A stretch of 12,355 nt of DNA from Pseudomonadota bacterium (GCA_021795795.1 JAJYPA010000219.1:1-12355); one strand, 5' to 3'. Counted from the first letter of the stretch, positions 1-7,799 are shown. Notes: generated by a model from the sequence alone, not told the origin. Made by a program: numbers and translations.

Positions 1-801
1 GAGTGCCTGGGTGTTGCCGGCTTCGGGAACGATCCGCGCGTACTGGTTTTCCACCGCACAGCGCCGCTCGGCCAGTTGTTTCAGCAGCATCCACAGGGAC
101 TGCAGGATGTCCAAAGGCTCGAATCCTGCGATCACCACGGGTTTGTGGTAATGCCCGGCGATAAAGTGATAGGGATGGGTACCGATCACCATACTGACAT
201 GGCCCGGACCCAGGAAGCCATCCAGCTCCATATCGGAGGAGTCCAGAATGGCCTTGATGGTGGGTAACGTCGTGATGTGATTGCAGAATACTGAAAAATT
301 GGAAACATGCTGGTGTCCTGCGGCGAGAATGGTCAGCGCCGTCGCCGGCATGGTCGTTTCAAAACCGAGGCCAAAAAACACCACTTCCCGATCCGGGTTA
401 TCTCTGGCTATGCCCAGCGCATCCAGCGGCGAATAGACCATCCGTACATCAGCGCCTGCGGCCTTGGCCTGCAGCAGACTCTTGCGCGAGCCGGGAACCC
501 GCATGGCGTCCCCAAAGGTGGTGAATATCACCTCCGGCCGCTCGGCAATGGTCACACAATCATCCACCCGGCCCATGGGCAGCACGCAGACCGGGCAGCC
601 CGGCCCATGCACCAGTTCCACGGAGCGCGGCAGCATCTGCTCGATACCGTACTTGAAAATGGTATGGGTGTGGCCACCGCAAAACTCCATGAGTTGTAAC
701 GGCCGGTCTGCGGTGGCCGGGATCCGCGTCGCCAGCCTTTGAATATCCTTGACCAGATAGCGGGCCTTTTCGGGATCCCGGAACTCATCCACGTAACGCA
801 T
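1..801 (-). CDS. hypD: HypD, hydrogenase maturation Fe-S protein (5' complete, cut by the window edge)
   Basis: HypD works with HypC as the scaffold on which the Fe(CN)2CO part of the [NiFe] site is assembled in the cytoplasm. The frame is open for 267 codons from ATG801 to base 1. The usual length is about 370-380 residues, so roughly 110 C-terminal residues, including the [4Fe-4S]-binding region, lie outside the window. Visible motifs are MEFCGGHTH with Cys41, HGPGCPVCV with Cys69 and Cys72, GLGFETT, FLGPGHVS and IAGFEPLDIL. Cys41, Cys69 and Cys72 fall at exactly the E. coli HypD positions as I recall them. The start is supported by a strong GGAGGT Shine-Dalgarno 8 nt upstream, and it overlaps the end of the SIS gene by 17 nt, implying translational coupling. 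Identification is very secure; completeness is limited only by the window. Confidence 0.97.
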   Translation of the reverse strand, partial: MRYVDEFRDPEKARYLVKDIQRLATRIPATADRPLQLMEFCGGHTHTIFKYGIEQMLPRSVELVHGPGCPVCVLPMGRVDDCVTIAERPEVIFTTFGDAMRVPGSRKSLLQAKAAGADVRMVYSPLDALGIARDNPDREVVFFGLGFETTMPATALTILAAGHQHVSNFSVFCNHITTLPTIKAILDSSDMELDGFLGPGHVSMVIGTHPYHFIAGHYHKPVVIAGFEPLDILQSLWMLLKQLAERRCAVENQYARIVPEAGNTQAL

Positions 802-1480
802 CTTCGGTTACCTCCGCCCGCAAGTCTCCCCGCCGGTCTGCCAGGATGGTATGCACCAGGTCCCAGAGTATGTGAAAGGTCGTAACATGGCATTCCTGGA
901 TGCGATGAATGCTGTCCGCCGCCACCACCAAAAGGTGGTCCACTAGGCCGCTGGCCTGCATCTCACCTCCCTGCATGCCGGCAAGGCCGAAGGTCACCAT
1001 GCCCGTTTCCCGGGCCTTGCGGTAGGCGGCCATGAGATTGGCGGAGTTGCCACTGGTCGAAAAGCCGAACAACGCATCCCCCGGTCTTGCCAAGGCCGTC
1101 AGTTGCCGTAAAAACACATGCTGAAAACCCACGTCATTGCCGACAGCGGTAAGCATGGACCGATCACTCACCAGACTGTGCGCCGCCAGTGCCGGGCGGC
1201 CGGTGGCAATGGGATGCATGAACTCCACCGCCAGGTGGTCCGCATCGCAGGAGGATCCGCCGTTACCCATGGTGTAGAGCATGCCGCCTCTCTGATAAAC
1301 CGCCGCCAGGGCCGCTGCCATGGAAACCAGTGCCTCCGCGTGTACCGCAAAAAATTGCGCCTTGACATTCCGGCTTTCGGCTGATTTCTGCCGCACCGAC
1401 TCCAGCAGCGCCGCCTTTTCCCGCTGCGGATTTTTACCCTGCCCGTGCAGAAAAGGATAGAGCTCCTGCAGAGGATCCAT
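785..1480 (-). CDS. GmhA-like SIS-domain protein of hydrogenase clusters
   Basis: This is a 231-residue sugar-phosphate isomerase (SIS) domain protein of the phosphoheptose isomerase (GmhA) type. The phosphate-binding segments are MGNGGSSCDADHLAVEF (residues 71-87) and GFSTSGNSANLM (139-150). A C-terminal IHRIQECHVTTFHILWDL helix (191-208) corresponds to the GmhA catalytic Gln/His region, and Glu86 matches the catalytic Glu. So the active-site residues appear kept, unlike purely regulatory SIS domains. An N-terminal extension of about 40 residues precedes the core. The GGGAGGTG Shine-Dalgarno fixes the start. It sits between hypC and hypD, a position also known from other group 2a clusters. 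Its role in hydrogenase biology is not established; a heptose-phosphate isomerase unrelated to maturation is the alternative, but the co-operonic context argues against a simple housekeeping role. Confidence 0.9.
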   Translation of the reverse strand: MDPLQELYPFLHGQGKNPQREKAALLESVRQKSAESRNVKAQFFAVHAEALVSMAAALAAVYQRGGMLYTMGNGGSSCDADHLAVEFMHPIATGRPALAAHSLVSDRSMLTAVGNDVGFQHVFLRQLTALARPGDALFGFSTSGNSANLMAAYRKARETGMVTFGLAGMQGGEMQASGLVDHLLVVAADSIHRIQECHVTTFHILWDLVHTILADRRGDLRAEVTEDALRG

Positions 1481-1500
1481 AGTTGCACCTCCCGGGGCGA

Positions 1501-1794
1501 TTACGCCATGGGACCCGTTCGCCCGGACTCCCGCATACGATCCATTTCCAGTTGAGCTTCGCCCAGTTGCGTCAGCACGTCCAGCGTCAGGGCCGCCTCC
1601 TCTTCACTGATACGACTCATGGCAAAGCCCACATGCACCAGTACCCAGTCACCGACGCAGGACTCCGCGGGGTGCTCCGTATCAGCAATGCAGGCGATAT
1701 TGACCTCCCGCCGTACCCCGTTGATTTCCACCTCCGCCCGTCGTTCCCGCGCGCTGATGATTTTCGTAATCTGTCCCGGGATCCCTAAACACAT
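1501..1794 (-). CDS. hypC: HypC/HupF-family hydrogenase maturation chaperone
   Basis: A 97-residue small chaperone that binds HypD and then the hydrogenase large-subunit precursor while the Fe(CN)2CO unit is made and delivered. The diagnostic N-terminus MCLGIPGQI is present, with the essential Cys2 that becomes the second residue (N-terminal after Met removal). An OB-fold-like beta segment follows (VEINGVRREVNIACI, then GDWVLVHVGFAMSRI), and the protein ends in a short helical tail. Length is typical for the family (about 75-100). The start overlaps the end of hypF by 10 nt (1785-1794), so it is probably translated by coupling. A 20-nt gap separates it from the SIS gene. A single copy is seen here; whether the genome has another hypC for other hydrogenases cannot be seen. 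Confidence 0.97.
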   Translation of the reverse strand: MCLGIPGQITKIISARERRAEVEINGVRREVNIACIADTEHPAESCVGDWVLVHVGFAMSRISEEEAALTLDVLTQLGEAQLEMDRMRESGRTGPMA

Positions 1795-4196
1795 GACTCA
1801 TGCCCTCCTGCAAAATGATGCTGACCAGCGATGATTTGAGCGGCCCCAACCACGACCTGTCCGAAAGCCAGGCCGCCGTCATTGGCAGGGATCAGATGCG
1901 GAACCAGAACCTCCAGCCCCTGGGATTCCAAAACCTCCCGGGTCGCCCGCAGCAAGGTCAGATTCTGAAAAACACCCCCGGATAAAGCGACGGTGGAGGT
2001 CCAAGGCGTAGCGCCCAGGGCCTTTCTGAGCAATTGTGCCAAACCGGCGGCGAAGCCTTTGTGGAAGCGCGCGGCAACCGTCGCCACCGGAACCCCGCCC
2101 TGGAGGTCGCCCAGCAGCGGCTGCCACAGGGTCCGCGAATCCATTTGAATGAAGCCCTTTTCGCTTTCGACGATGCCGAAAGGATAACCCGGCTCAGAGG
2201 CATCCCCCATGATATACAGATCGACGCAAGCCTCCAGCAGCATGGCCGCCTGCCCTTCATAACTCATCCGGTCCATGCACAAGCCACAGACCGCACTGAC
2301 GGCGTCAAAAAGCCGCCCGGCGGAACTGCAAAGCGGCACACCGACATTTCTATCCAGCATGTGCAGCAACTGCGCTACCGGCTTTTCGGACAGGTACTGC
2401 ACGATGGCCAGATCAGCGAATTGTTGGCGTGCCACGGACCAGCCGAAGGTATCCGCAAGCTGCACAAAGGCATTACGCCACGGTTCGCGCATCGCGAGGC
2501 CACCTCCCGGCAGGGCGGAGGGCCGCAACCCGCCCAGGTGACGGATTTCGCGGTAATGCACCTGCAAACACTCACAACCCCAAAAAGCGCCCCCATCGCC
2601 CAGACCCATGCCATCCAGAGCCAAGGCGATGACCGGCGGATGCTCCAACGGCAGGCCGTGTTCCGCCATGACCGCAGCAATATGGGCGTGGTGGTGCTGC
2701 ACGGAAATCAGGGGGAGATCGCCTTCCTCCGCCATCTCTACCCCCCACTTGCGCGACAGATATTCGGGATGGCGATCCACCACGACGGCCTCGGGCACAT
2801 GCTGGAAGAGGCGGGCGTAGAGGGCCAGATTCCGGACAGTGTCGTCCCAGACCGCTGCCTGTTCGAGATCGCCCATGTGCTGGGAAAGGATGGCCTGTCC
2901 GTCCTTGATCAGACAGAAAGTGTTCTTGAGCTCCCCACCTAGCGCCAGCAGGTCCGGTGACGCCCCGAAACCTGCGGGCAGTGGCAACGATTCCGGTGCA
3001 TAGCCCCGCCCCCGGCGCAGGATCATGGCCTCATTCCCCGCCATCTGCACCACGGAATCATCGACGCGATTGATGATGGCCCGGTCATGGGTCAGCATCC
3101 AGTCGGTCACTCCCCCCAGGGTCCGAATGGCGGCCGTGTCGTCAATAACCTGCGGCGCATCCGAGAGATTACCGCTCGTCAGCACAATTGGCCGGTCCAT
3201 CCGGCGCAGCAGGAGATGATGCAGGGGGGTATAAGGCAGCATAAAACCAAGTCGGCGCGTCCCTGGAGCAATACCGGCTGCCAGGGAATCGTTTTCCAGG
3301 CGGTTCAGCAGCACGATGGGCGCCCGATGGGATTGCAGCAACTTCTCCTCTGCGCGGCTCACTTGCGCATAGCGACGCAGGACATCCAGATCCCTGGCCA
3401 TCAACGCCAGGGGCTTATGGGGACGGTGTTTGCGCAGGCGCAAGGCGGACACCGCGCTTTCATTTGTCGCATCGCAGGCAAGATGGAAACCGCCCAGCCC
3501 CTTGATGAGCACGATCTCCCCGCGCTTGAGGAGGTTGGTCGCCGCGTCCACCGCGTCCAGTTGGGTATATCGATCGGCACTGACCGCGTGGCCATCCAGC
3601 CGGACGAGCCGGGCCTTCGGGCCGCAGGCATGGCAGGCCACCGGTTGCGCGTGGAAGCGCCGGTCTTCCGGATTTCCGTATTCCGCACGGCAATCCCTGC
3701 AGAGCGGAAAGGCGTCCATGGAGGTATGGGCGCGATCGTAGGGGATGTCTTCGAGGATCGAAAAACGCGGACCACAGTGCGTGCAATTGGTGAAAGGGTA
3801 GCGATAACGCCGGTTGAATGGGTCAAAAATCTCCTGCAGGCAGGCGGGACAGGTGGCGGCGTCGGGCACCACTCCCGTATGTACGTGCCCGAACCGGCTG
3901 GCGCTGATCCCGAAAAGTCCCTCAGGAGGATCTTCGCGCAAATATCCGCGGACCACCTCGTCGATACGCGCAAGGGGGGGGCGTTCGTCGCGCAGGCGGT
4001 TCAGAAATCGATCCCGCTCTGTTGCAGGCCCCCAGATCCGGATCAACACCCCTTCCCCATCGTTGCACACATCGCCGGACAATCCGCAGTCGCGGGCGAT
4101 GCGCCAGACCGCAGGGCGGAACCCAACGCCCTGAACCAGGCCGCGCACCCGGACTTCCTCGCCCGGGGCGGCGACCTGATCCGTCGGGGAATTCAT
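1785..4196 (-). CDS. hypF: HypF, carbamoyltransferase that makes the cyanide precursor for the [NiFe] site
   Basis: HypF uses carbamoyl phosphate and ATP to carbamoylate the C-terminal Cys of HypE, the source of the CN ligands. All four domains are visible in the 803-residue product. The acylphosphatase domain has the VQGVGFR loop at residues 21-27. Two zinc fingers follow: C116-x2-C119-x18-C138-x2-C141 and C166-x2-C169-x18-C188-x2-C191. A YrdC-like domain begins near 215 with KGLGGFHLACDATN. The Kae1-like carbamoyltransferase domain has VQHHHAHIAAVMAEHG near 499-514, ALDGMGLGDGGAFWG near 526-540, and LSGGVFQN further on. Length is normal. I choose ATG4196, which forms an ATGA overlap with the NHL-gene stop; a TTG start five codons upstream is possible but less likely. 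Confidence 0.97.
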   Translation of the reverse strand: MNSPTDQVAAPGEEVRVRGLVQGVGFRPAVWRIARDCGLSGDVCNDGEGVLIRIWGPATERDRFLNRLRDERPPLARIDEVVRGYLREDPPEGLFGISASRFGHVHTGVVPDAATCPACLQEIFDPFNRRYRYPFTNCTHCGPRFSILEDIPYDRAHTSMDAFPLCRDCRAEYGNPEDRRFHAQPVACHACGPKARLVRLDGHAVSADRYTQLDAVDAATNLLKRGEIVLIKGLGGFHLACDATNESAVSALRLRKHRPHKPLALMARDLDVLRRYAQVSRAEEKLLQSHRAPIVLLNRLENDSLAAGIAPGTRRLGFMLPYTPLHHLLLRRMDRPIVLTSGNLSDAPQVIDDTAAIRTLGGVTDWMLTHDRAIINRVDDSVVQMAGNEAMILRRGRGYAPESLPLPAGFGASPDLLALGGELKNTFCLIKDGQAILSQHMGDLEQAAVWDDTVRNLALYARLFQHVPEAVVVDRHPEYLSRKWGVEMAEEGDLPLISVQHHHAHIAAVMAEHGLPLEHPPVIALALDGMGLGDGGAFWGCECLQVHYREIRHLGGLRPSALPGGGLAMREPWRNAFVQLADTFGWSVARQQFADLAIVQYLSEKPVAQLLHMLDRNVGVPLCSSAGRLFDAVSAVCGLCMDRMSYEGQAAMLLEACVDLYIMGDASEPGYPFGIVESEKGFIQMDSRTLWQPLLGDLQGGVPVATVAARFHKGFAAGLAQLLRKALGATPWTSTVALSGGVFQNLTLLRATREVLESQGLEVLVPHLIPANDGGLAFGQVVVGAAQIIAGQHHFAGGHESCV

Positions 4197-5389
4197 AACC
4201 GTCTGTCCCAAAGCAGCACGCGATTGTTACCCGAGTCGGCAATGATCATGGTCCTTCCTGCAGCAGAAAGCCCATAGGGCCAGCACAAGGTATTGCGCCC
4301 CACCACGCCCCAGCGATTATCCCCCTTGTGCTGGAAACCACCCTGACCGGCGAGGGTGCGTGCCGGAGCGCCCGTCAACAGATCGTCCGCCTGCCAGCCC
4401 AGCAGCCGGCTGTTGGCCGTATCCGCCACGATCAGCCAGTTTTCCGTGGCGGTGACGCCATAGGGCATATTGAAGCAGGCCGCATTGGGGAAGTAATTAC
4501 CCCGATTGTGGGCGTTCTCAATAAAGTCCTGCTGTCCGAGGACCATATCGGCCGCCTGACCATTTTGCTGCGGCGTACCACGCCAGAGCAGCACCCGGTT
4601 ATTACCCGCATCCCCCATGATCAGCCAATCCCCGAAACGGGTTACCGCATGAGGCCAGCGCATGCTCATGGTGTCGGGTTCGTGGCCCCCATTCTCGTCC
4701 CGGCAATGGGAATCCACCTGGCCTAAGACACCGTCTGCGGGTTGACCTTTTTCCGTGGGAATACCCTGCCACCAGAGGACGCGGCGGTTGCCCGAATCCG
4801 CGACATAGAGCCGGGCACCATCCCAAAAGACCCCATAAGGCCAATAGAGGGTGGACGCAGAGGGTTGGGGGGCACCGCGATTGATTTCCGCCGACACAAA
4901 ATCGGTTTGGCCGAGAACCAGATCCGCCGGGGTATGGCTTTCATGAGGTACTTCATACCAGATCAGCACCCGATGGTTCCAGACGTCCGCCACCGCCATT
5001 CCCTTACCAAGCGGACAGATCCCGGTGGGGACATTCAGTGATGCCGCACCGACGGGACCGTGGGCGTTGCGTCCCCCGTCCCGATCAAAATCCGGCTGAC
5101 CAATGAGCCAGTTGGCGGGCTGGCCATCGGCTGCGGGTATCGCGGGCCATCCCAGCAGACGATGATGGCCGGTGTCCGCCACCCAAAGGGATCCGTCGGC
5201 CATGAGGTTGGCACCGCGCGGGCCGAAAAGCGTCTGCGCGGAAGGAACGACGGGTATGACGACCCCCCTGGGTTGCACCTGTTCCCCCAGGATAACCCTT
5301 GCCCCCGTTTCCACCAGCAACTGTTCTGAAGAAATGGCGGCCACCCGGAACCGGCCGGCGGCACTCAGGGGAAGGGTATATTCAGTCAT
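4193..5389 (-). CDS. NHL-repeat beta-propeller protein associated with the hydrogenase
   Basis: A 398-residue protein with six clear NHL blades, each ending in a V/IADxGNxRVLxW-type strand: near residues 69-81 (VADTGHHRLLGW), 133-144 (VADVWNHRVLIW), 196-207 (VADSGNRRVLWW), 258-269 (MGDAGNNRVLLW), 321-332 (VADTANSRLLGW) and 383-394 (IADSGNNRVLLW). Between them recur G-Q-x-A-x-x-V-L-G-Q linkers. Six blades close one complete propeller. There is no signal peptide or membrane helix, so it should be cytoplasmic. It overlaps the NifU-Rieske gene by 8 nt and hypF by 4 nt. NHL proteins are known passengers of group 2a clusters, probably as protein-protein scaffolds. The molecular role is not known, and no catalytic residues are evident. 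Confidence 0.9.
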   Translation of the reverse strand: MTEYTLPLSAAGRFRVAAISSEQLLVETGARVILGEQVQPRGVVIPVVPSAQTLFGPRGANLMADGSLWVADTGHHRLLGWPAIPAADGQPANWLIGQPDFDRDGGRNAHGPVGAASLNVPTGICPLGKGMAVADVWNHRVLIWYEVPHESHTPADLVLGQTDFVSAEINRGAPQPSASTLYWPYGVFWDGARLYVADSGNRRVLWWQGIPTEKGQPADGVLGQVDSHCRDENGGHEPDTMSMRWPHAVTRFGDWLIMGDAGNNRVLLWRGTPQQNGQAADMVLGQQDFIENAHNRGNYFPNAACFNMPYGVTATENWLIVADTANSRLLGWQADDLLTGAPARTLAGQGGFQHKGDNRWGVVGRNTLCWPYGLSAAGRTMIIADSGNNRVLLWDRRL

Positions 5390-6287
5390 GATCCTTCCTC
5401 ACCTGAATCTCGCCGTTGATCACCCGCACCGCCCAAGGCTCCAGCTGGACCTCGGGTACCGTCAGACATTCCCCGCTCTCCAACGCAAACTGGAATCCGT
5501 GGTGTGGACAGGTCAGAACACCTGCCGGATCTACTTCCCCATCCTCAAGAGGCATGCCGAGATGGGCGCAAGCATTGCGGTAACAGTACACATCCCCATT
5601 CGGATCGCGCCAGAACAGCAAGGCGTCGGACAGTACCTCCCGGACGAGCAGCCCGTTTCGCGGCAGATCCTCCAGCCGCATGGTGGGCAGCCAGGCATGA
5701 CGGCCGCCGATGGCGAAGGGACTGATACGCTGTTCGGACCCCTCCCCGGCCGGCACGGTGGCGGCGTACTGCCGCTCCACCGTTTCAATATGCTGTATTT
5801 CCGGACAGGCCTCGCGAATCGCCTTCTCCACTCCGTCCGACAAGGTCAGCGAGGAAGACGGGCAACCGTGACAAGACCCCAGCAGGCGCAAAATCACTGT
5901 ATCGGGCGGACGCAGTTCGATCAGTTCCACATTGCCGCCATGCCCTTCCAGTCCCGGCCGCACGCTGTCCAGCGCGGCTTCGATACGTTCCTGCAGGGAG
6001 GGCCGGACCAGACCCAGCGTCCGCAACACCGCATAGACGTAAGGATCCGCCGCAGCTTCCCGTAAGCCGGTGGCACCCTGCGGAAAGGTCTGTACGGTAC
6101 GGATGAGACGCCGCAGACATTCCTTATAAATCGCTTCCCAGCCCTCGCGCAACGCTAAAACGGTCCTTTGCTGCGTTTCATCCCATCCCTGCACGATTTT
6201 TTCGAGGCTGCCCAATCGGGCGATATCCTCCGTCAGGGTACCTGCTTCCCCGCGTTCAATCTCGTCCGGTACGGGTGACGTAGCCAT
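5382..6287 (-). CDS. Fusion protein: helical N-terminus, NifU C-terminal-like domain and Rieske [2Fe-2S] domain
   Basis: A 301-residue two-cofactor protein. Residues about 1-95 are helical with no recognised motif. Residues about 98-172 match the NifU C-terminal (Nfu) domain, with HGGNVELIEL and the CxxC motif GSCHGCPSSS (Cys139, Cys142), which in relatives holds a [4Fe-4S] cluster at a dimer interface. Residues about 190-297 form a Rieske-type ferredoxin domain with ligands Cys240, His242, Cys260 and His263 (C-A-H-x17-C-P-H-H). No signal peptide or TM helix is present, so it is cytoplasmic. Its start is one nucleotide after the stop of the upstream membrane-protein gene, and it overlaps the NHL gene by 8 nt. 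It could carry electrons between the hydrogenase and the membrane, or help load Fe-S clusters. The domain calls are secure; the role is inferred. Confidence 0.92.
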   Translation of the reverse strand: MATSPVPDEIERGEAGTLTEDIARLGSLEKIVQGWDETQQRTVLALREGWEAIYKECLRRLIRTVQTFPQGATGLREAAADPYVYAVLRTLGLVRPSLQERIEAALDSVRPGLEGHGGNVELIELRPPDTVILRLLGSCHGCPSSSLTLSDGVEKAIREACPEIQHIETVERQYAATVPAGEGSEQRISPFAIGGRHAWLPTMRLEDLPRNGLLVREVLSDALLFWRDPNGDVYCYRNACAHLGMPLEDGEVDPAGVLTCPHHGFQFALESGECLTVPEVQLEPWAVRVINGEIQVRKDHD

Positions 6288-6288
6288 G

Positions 6289-6513
6289 TCATGCGTACTT
6301 TAATTTCGCGAAAAGGATCGGCTGCAAACCACCACACAAGACGCCCGCAATCAAACAATTCACGAGATATGGCAAACCAATGAAATGTCCTGCGATAATG
6401 ATCACAGCGGCTAGAATGATGTTAGCAGCCAGCAACATCAGGACCAGCCGCGTATCTTTGAAAAGCTTTCCCCGCAGGAACAACCCGGTCGAACTCCATA
6501 CCATGTCCCACAT
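6289..6513 (-). CDS. Small two-helix membrane protein (74 aa), candidate anchor subunit
   Basis: I do not recognise the family. The product has two hydrophobic segments, about residues 22-42 (LVLMLLAANIILAAVIIIAG) and 46-66 (GLPYLVNCLIAGVLCGGLQPI). The N-terminus is positively charged and possibly amphipathic (Arg14, Lys16, Lys19, Arg22), and the C-terminus is short and basic (AKLKYA). By the positive-inside rule both ends face the cytoplasm. A purine-rich AGGGGGA about 5 nt ahead supports ATG6513. The stop is separated by one base from the NifU-Rieske start. It forms a pair with the neighbouring 75-aa membrane protein, so a heteromeric membrane anchor or quinone-reaching stalk for the otherwise soluble HupSL is plausible. 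That function is inference only. Confidence 0.82.
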   Translation of the reverse strand: MWDMVWSSTGLFLRGKLFKDTRLVLMLLAANIILAAVIIIAGHFIGLPYLVNCLIAGVLCGGLQPILFAKLKYA

Positions 6514-6533
6514 AGCATCCCCCTATTATGGCA

Positions 6534-6547
6534 GGCTTTTTCAAGCC
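6534..6547 (-). other. Short RNA hairpin with a GAAA tetraloop at the junction of the two membrane-protein genes
   Basis: On the transcribed strand the sequence reads GGCTT-GAAA-AAGCC, a perfect 5-bp stem closed by a GNRA-type tetraloop. It overlaps the stop codon of the 75-aa gene (6541-6543). No U tract follows, so it is not a terminator. It may stabilise or pause the message, or simply be chance, since 5-bp stems are common. Confidence 0.4.
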
Positions 6548-6768
6548 CATGCCAAGATAATCGTACCGACAATGATCCCAGGTATGACTGGCATCGCCGC
6601 ATACATGCTTCCCATCATGGCCGCGAGTTTGTAATCGCCCAATGCTTTGCCACCGATAGCCATTCCCGTGACAGCACCAGACGCCACGCCGACCAAACCA
6701 CCCAGCAAAATCCATAAAATAACGATTGCCTGTATATGCTGACCGTTGAATGCGTCCAGTGCTGACAT
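6541..6768 (-). CDS. Small glycine-zipper two-helix membrane protein (75 aa)
   Basis: Family not recognised. Helix 1 (about residues 12-40) carries glycines at 23, 27, 31, 35 and 39, an uninterrupted GxxxG zipper of five, plus Gly24 and Gly40. This pattern is typical of tightly packed or oligomeric transmembrane helices. A short loop GGKALGDYK follows, then helix 2 (about 46-74, LAAMMGSMYAAMPVIPGIIVGTIILAW). The basic residues are in the loop, so the topology may be opposite to that of the neighbouring 74-aa protein. CGGAGAG about 6 nt upstream of ATG6768 is a good Shine-Dalgarno. The gene lies 24 nt after the TPR gene and 27 nt before the second membrane gene. With its partner it may tether the hydrogenase complex or form a lipid-facing quinone path, by analogy with the role of HucM in mycobacterial Huc; no sequence similarity to HucM is claimed. 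Confidence 0.82.
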   Translation of the reverse strand: MSALDAFNGQHIQAIVILWILLGGLVGVASGAVTGMAIGGKALGDYKLAAMMGSMYAAMPVIPGIIVGTIILAWA

Positions 6769-6792
6769 AGGTTCTCTCCGATATTTTTACAG

Positions 6793-7773
6793 TTAATGTA
6801 CAGACCCCTGTTCGCATACCAATGCCTGGGTTTCTTCCAGGGCCACGCGCACCAGTCCCGATTTTTCAAACTCTCCCGTTGCCGTGAAGATTTTGTCCGC
6901 TGCTTCATACAGCCTGACCGCCTCGCCCAGATTCCTGGTGTTGCCCAGTTCCGGATTTTCCGGGTCATCGGGCAGGTTCCGCAGCGCATTGGCCATATTG
7001 CTGATGGTATTTGCATATTCGCCCGGCCGCTCTTTGGGCGTTCGTACCCGCAACGCCTCTTGATAGGCTTCCAGGGCACGCAGATTATTTTCGACCGGAT
7101 GCGCGCTGCTGCTGTACTGCAGGGCATTACCCAGGTTGTTCTGCAACATGGCGTACTCCGCCGGATGTGCATCGAGGGTGATGGCACGCAACGCGGATTC
7201 GTAGGACTGCACGGCCAGCACCTCGCGCATTTTGGAAGACTCATCACCCATGGTCATGGATAAATAGGCGGTGGCCAGATTGTTGTGGAGAATCGCGTAT
7301 TCGCGCGGGAATTTGTCCGCAGTAAAAACCCGCAAGGCGCTGTGATACTTCCGCACGGCATCCGGGAACTGCGCCTTGCCTGCCACGGCAAGCCCCTGCA
7401 GGGCCAGCCCTTCATTCATTTCGGCTTCCGCAGCCTCTTCGGCATTGCCCAGGGCCTGCAAAACCGGCCGCGCGCTGCGCAGGCAATCGACCGCCTCTTC
7501 GAGCACACGAGTGTCGCCCGGCGTCGCCAGCAAGGCGGTCGCCTGTCCGGCCAGAAGTCGCGCACGCAGCAGGGCGTCTCCGCCCGGGCAAATCTGCAAA
7601 CCTTCTTTATATAGCCGGTTGACCTGCGCGAGATCCTCCGGGCGGCGTTGCCGCCGTTGCAGACCCAGCGCTATCTCCATGAGCATTTCCGCACGTTCCC
7701 CCGCCGGAATGGCGTCATCCCGGGCGGTTCGCAAGGCGGCCTGATACTCCTTTTCTGCCAAACTTTCGGACAT
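6793..7773 (-). CDS. TPR-repeat protein of the hydrogenase accessory operon
   Basis: A 326-residue alpha-helical solenoid. At least three repeats share the pattern ALR-x(8-9)-P-x-EYA-x3-N-[NM]-x-[AG]-x-A, at about residues 146-171 (PREYAILHNNLATAYL), 195-220 (PAEYAMLQNNLGNALQ) and 240-266 (PGEYANTISNMANALRNL). Less regular TPR-like helices occupy residues 1-130 (for example AERAEMLMEIALGL and ARLLAGQATALL). No signal peptide or TM segment is present, so it is cytoplasmic. It is the first gene after the AT-rich promoter region and heads the second transcription unit, directly before the two membrane peptides. TPR genes occur near group 2a hydrogenases. Scaffold or assembly factor is the natural inference, with no catalytic role visible. 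The Shine-Dalgarno (CGGGGG) is only moderate. Confidence 0.9.
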   Translation of the reverse strand: MSESLAEKEYQAALRTARDDAIPAGERAEMLMEIALGLQRRQRRPEDLAQVNRLYKEGLQICPGGDALLRARLLAGQATALLATPGDTRVLEEAVDCLRSARPVLQALGNAEEAAEAEMNEGLALQGLAVAGKAQFPDAVRKYHSALRVFTADKFPREYAILHNNLATAYLSMTMGDESSKMREVLAVQSYESALRAITLDAHPAEYAMLQNNLGNALQYSSSAHPVENNLRALEAYQEALRVRTPKERPGEYANTISNMANALRNLPDDPENPELGNTRNLGEAVRLYEAADKIFTATGEFEKSGLVRVALEETQALVCEQGSVH

Positions 7774-7799
7774 GAGAAACCCCCGGTCAAAACGCGATA

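Noticed and set aside
2034..2942. Plus-strand open frame of 302 codons opposite the hypF C-terminal half
   Set aside because: No motif, no ribosome-binding site of note, fully inside hypF.
3087..4277. Plus-strand open frame of 396 codons opposite hypF
   Set aside because: Shadow of a GC-rich coding strand; the hypF frame shows all family motifs and the antisense product shows none.
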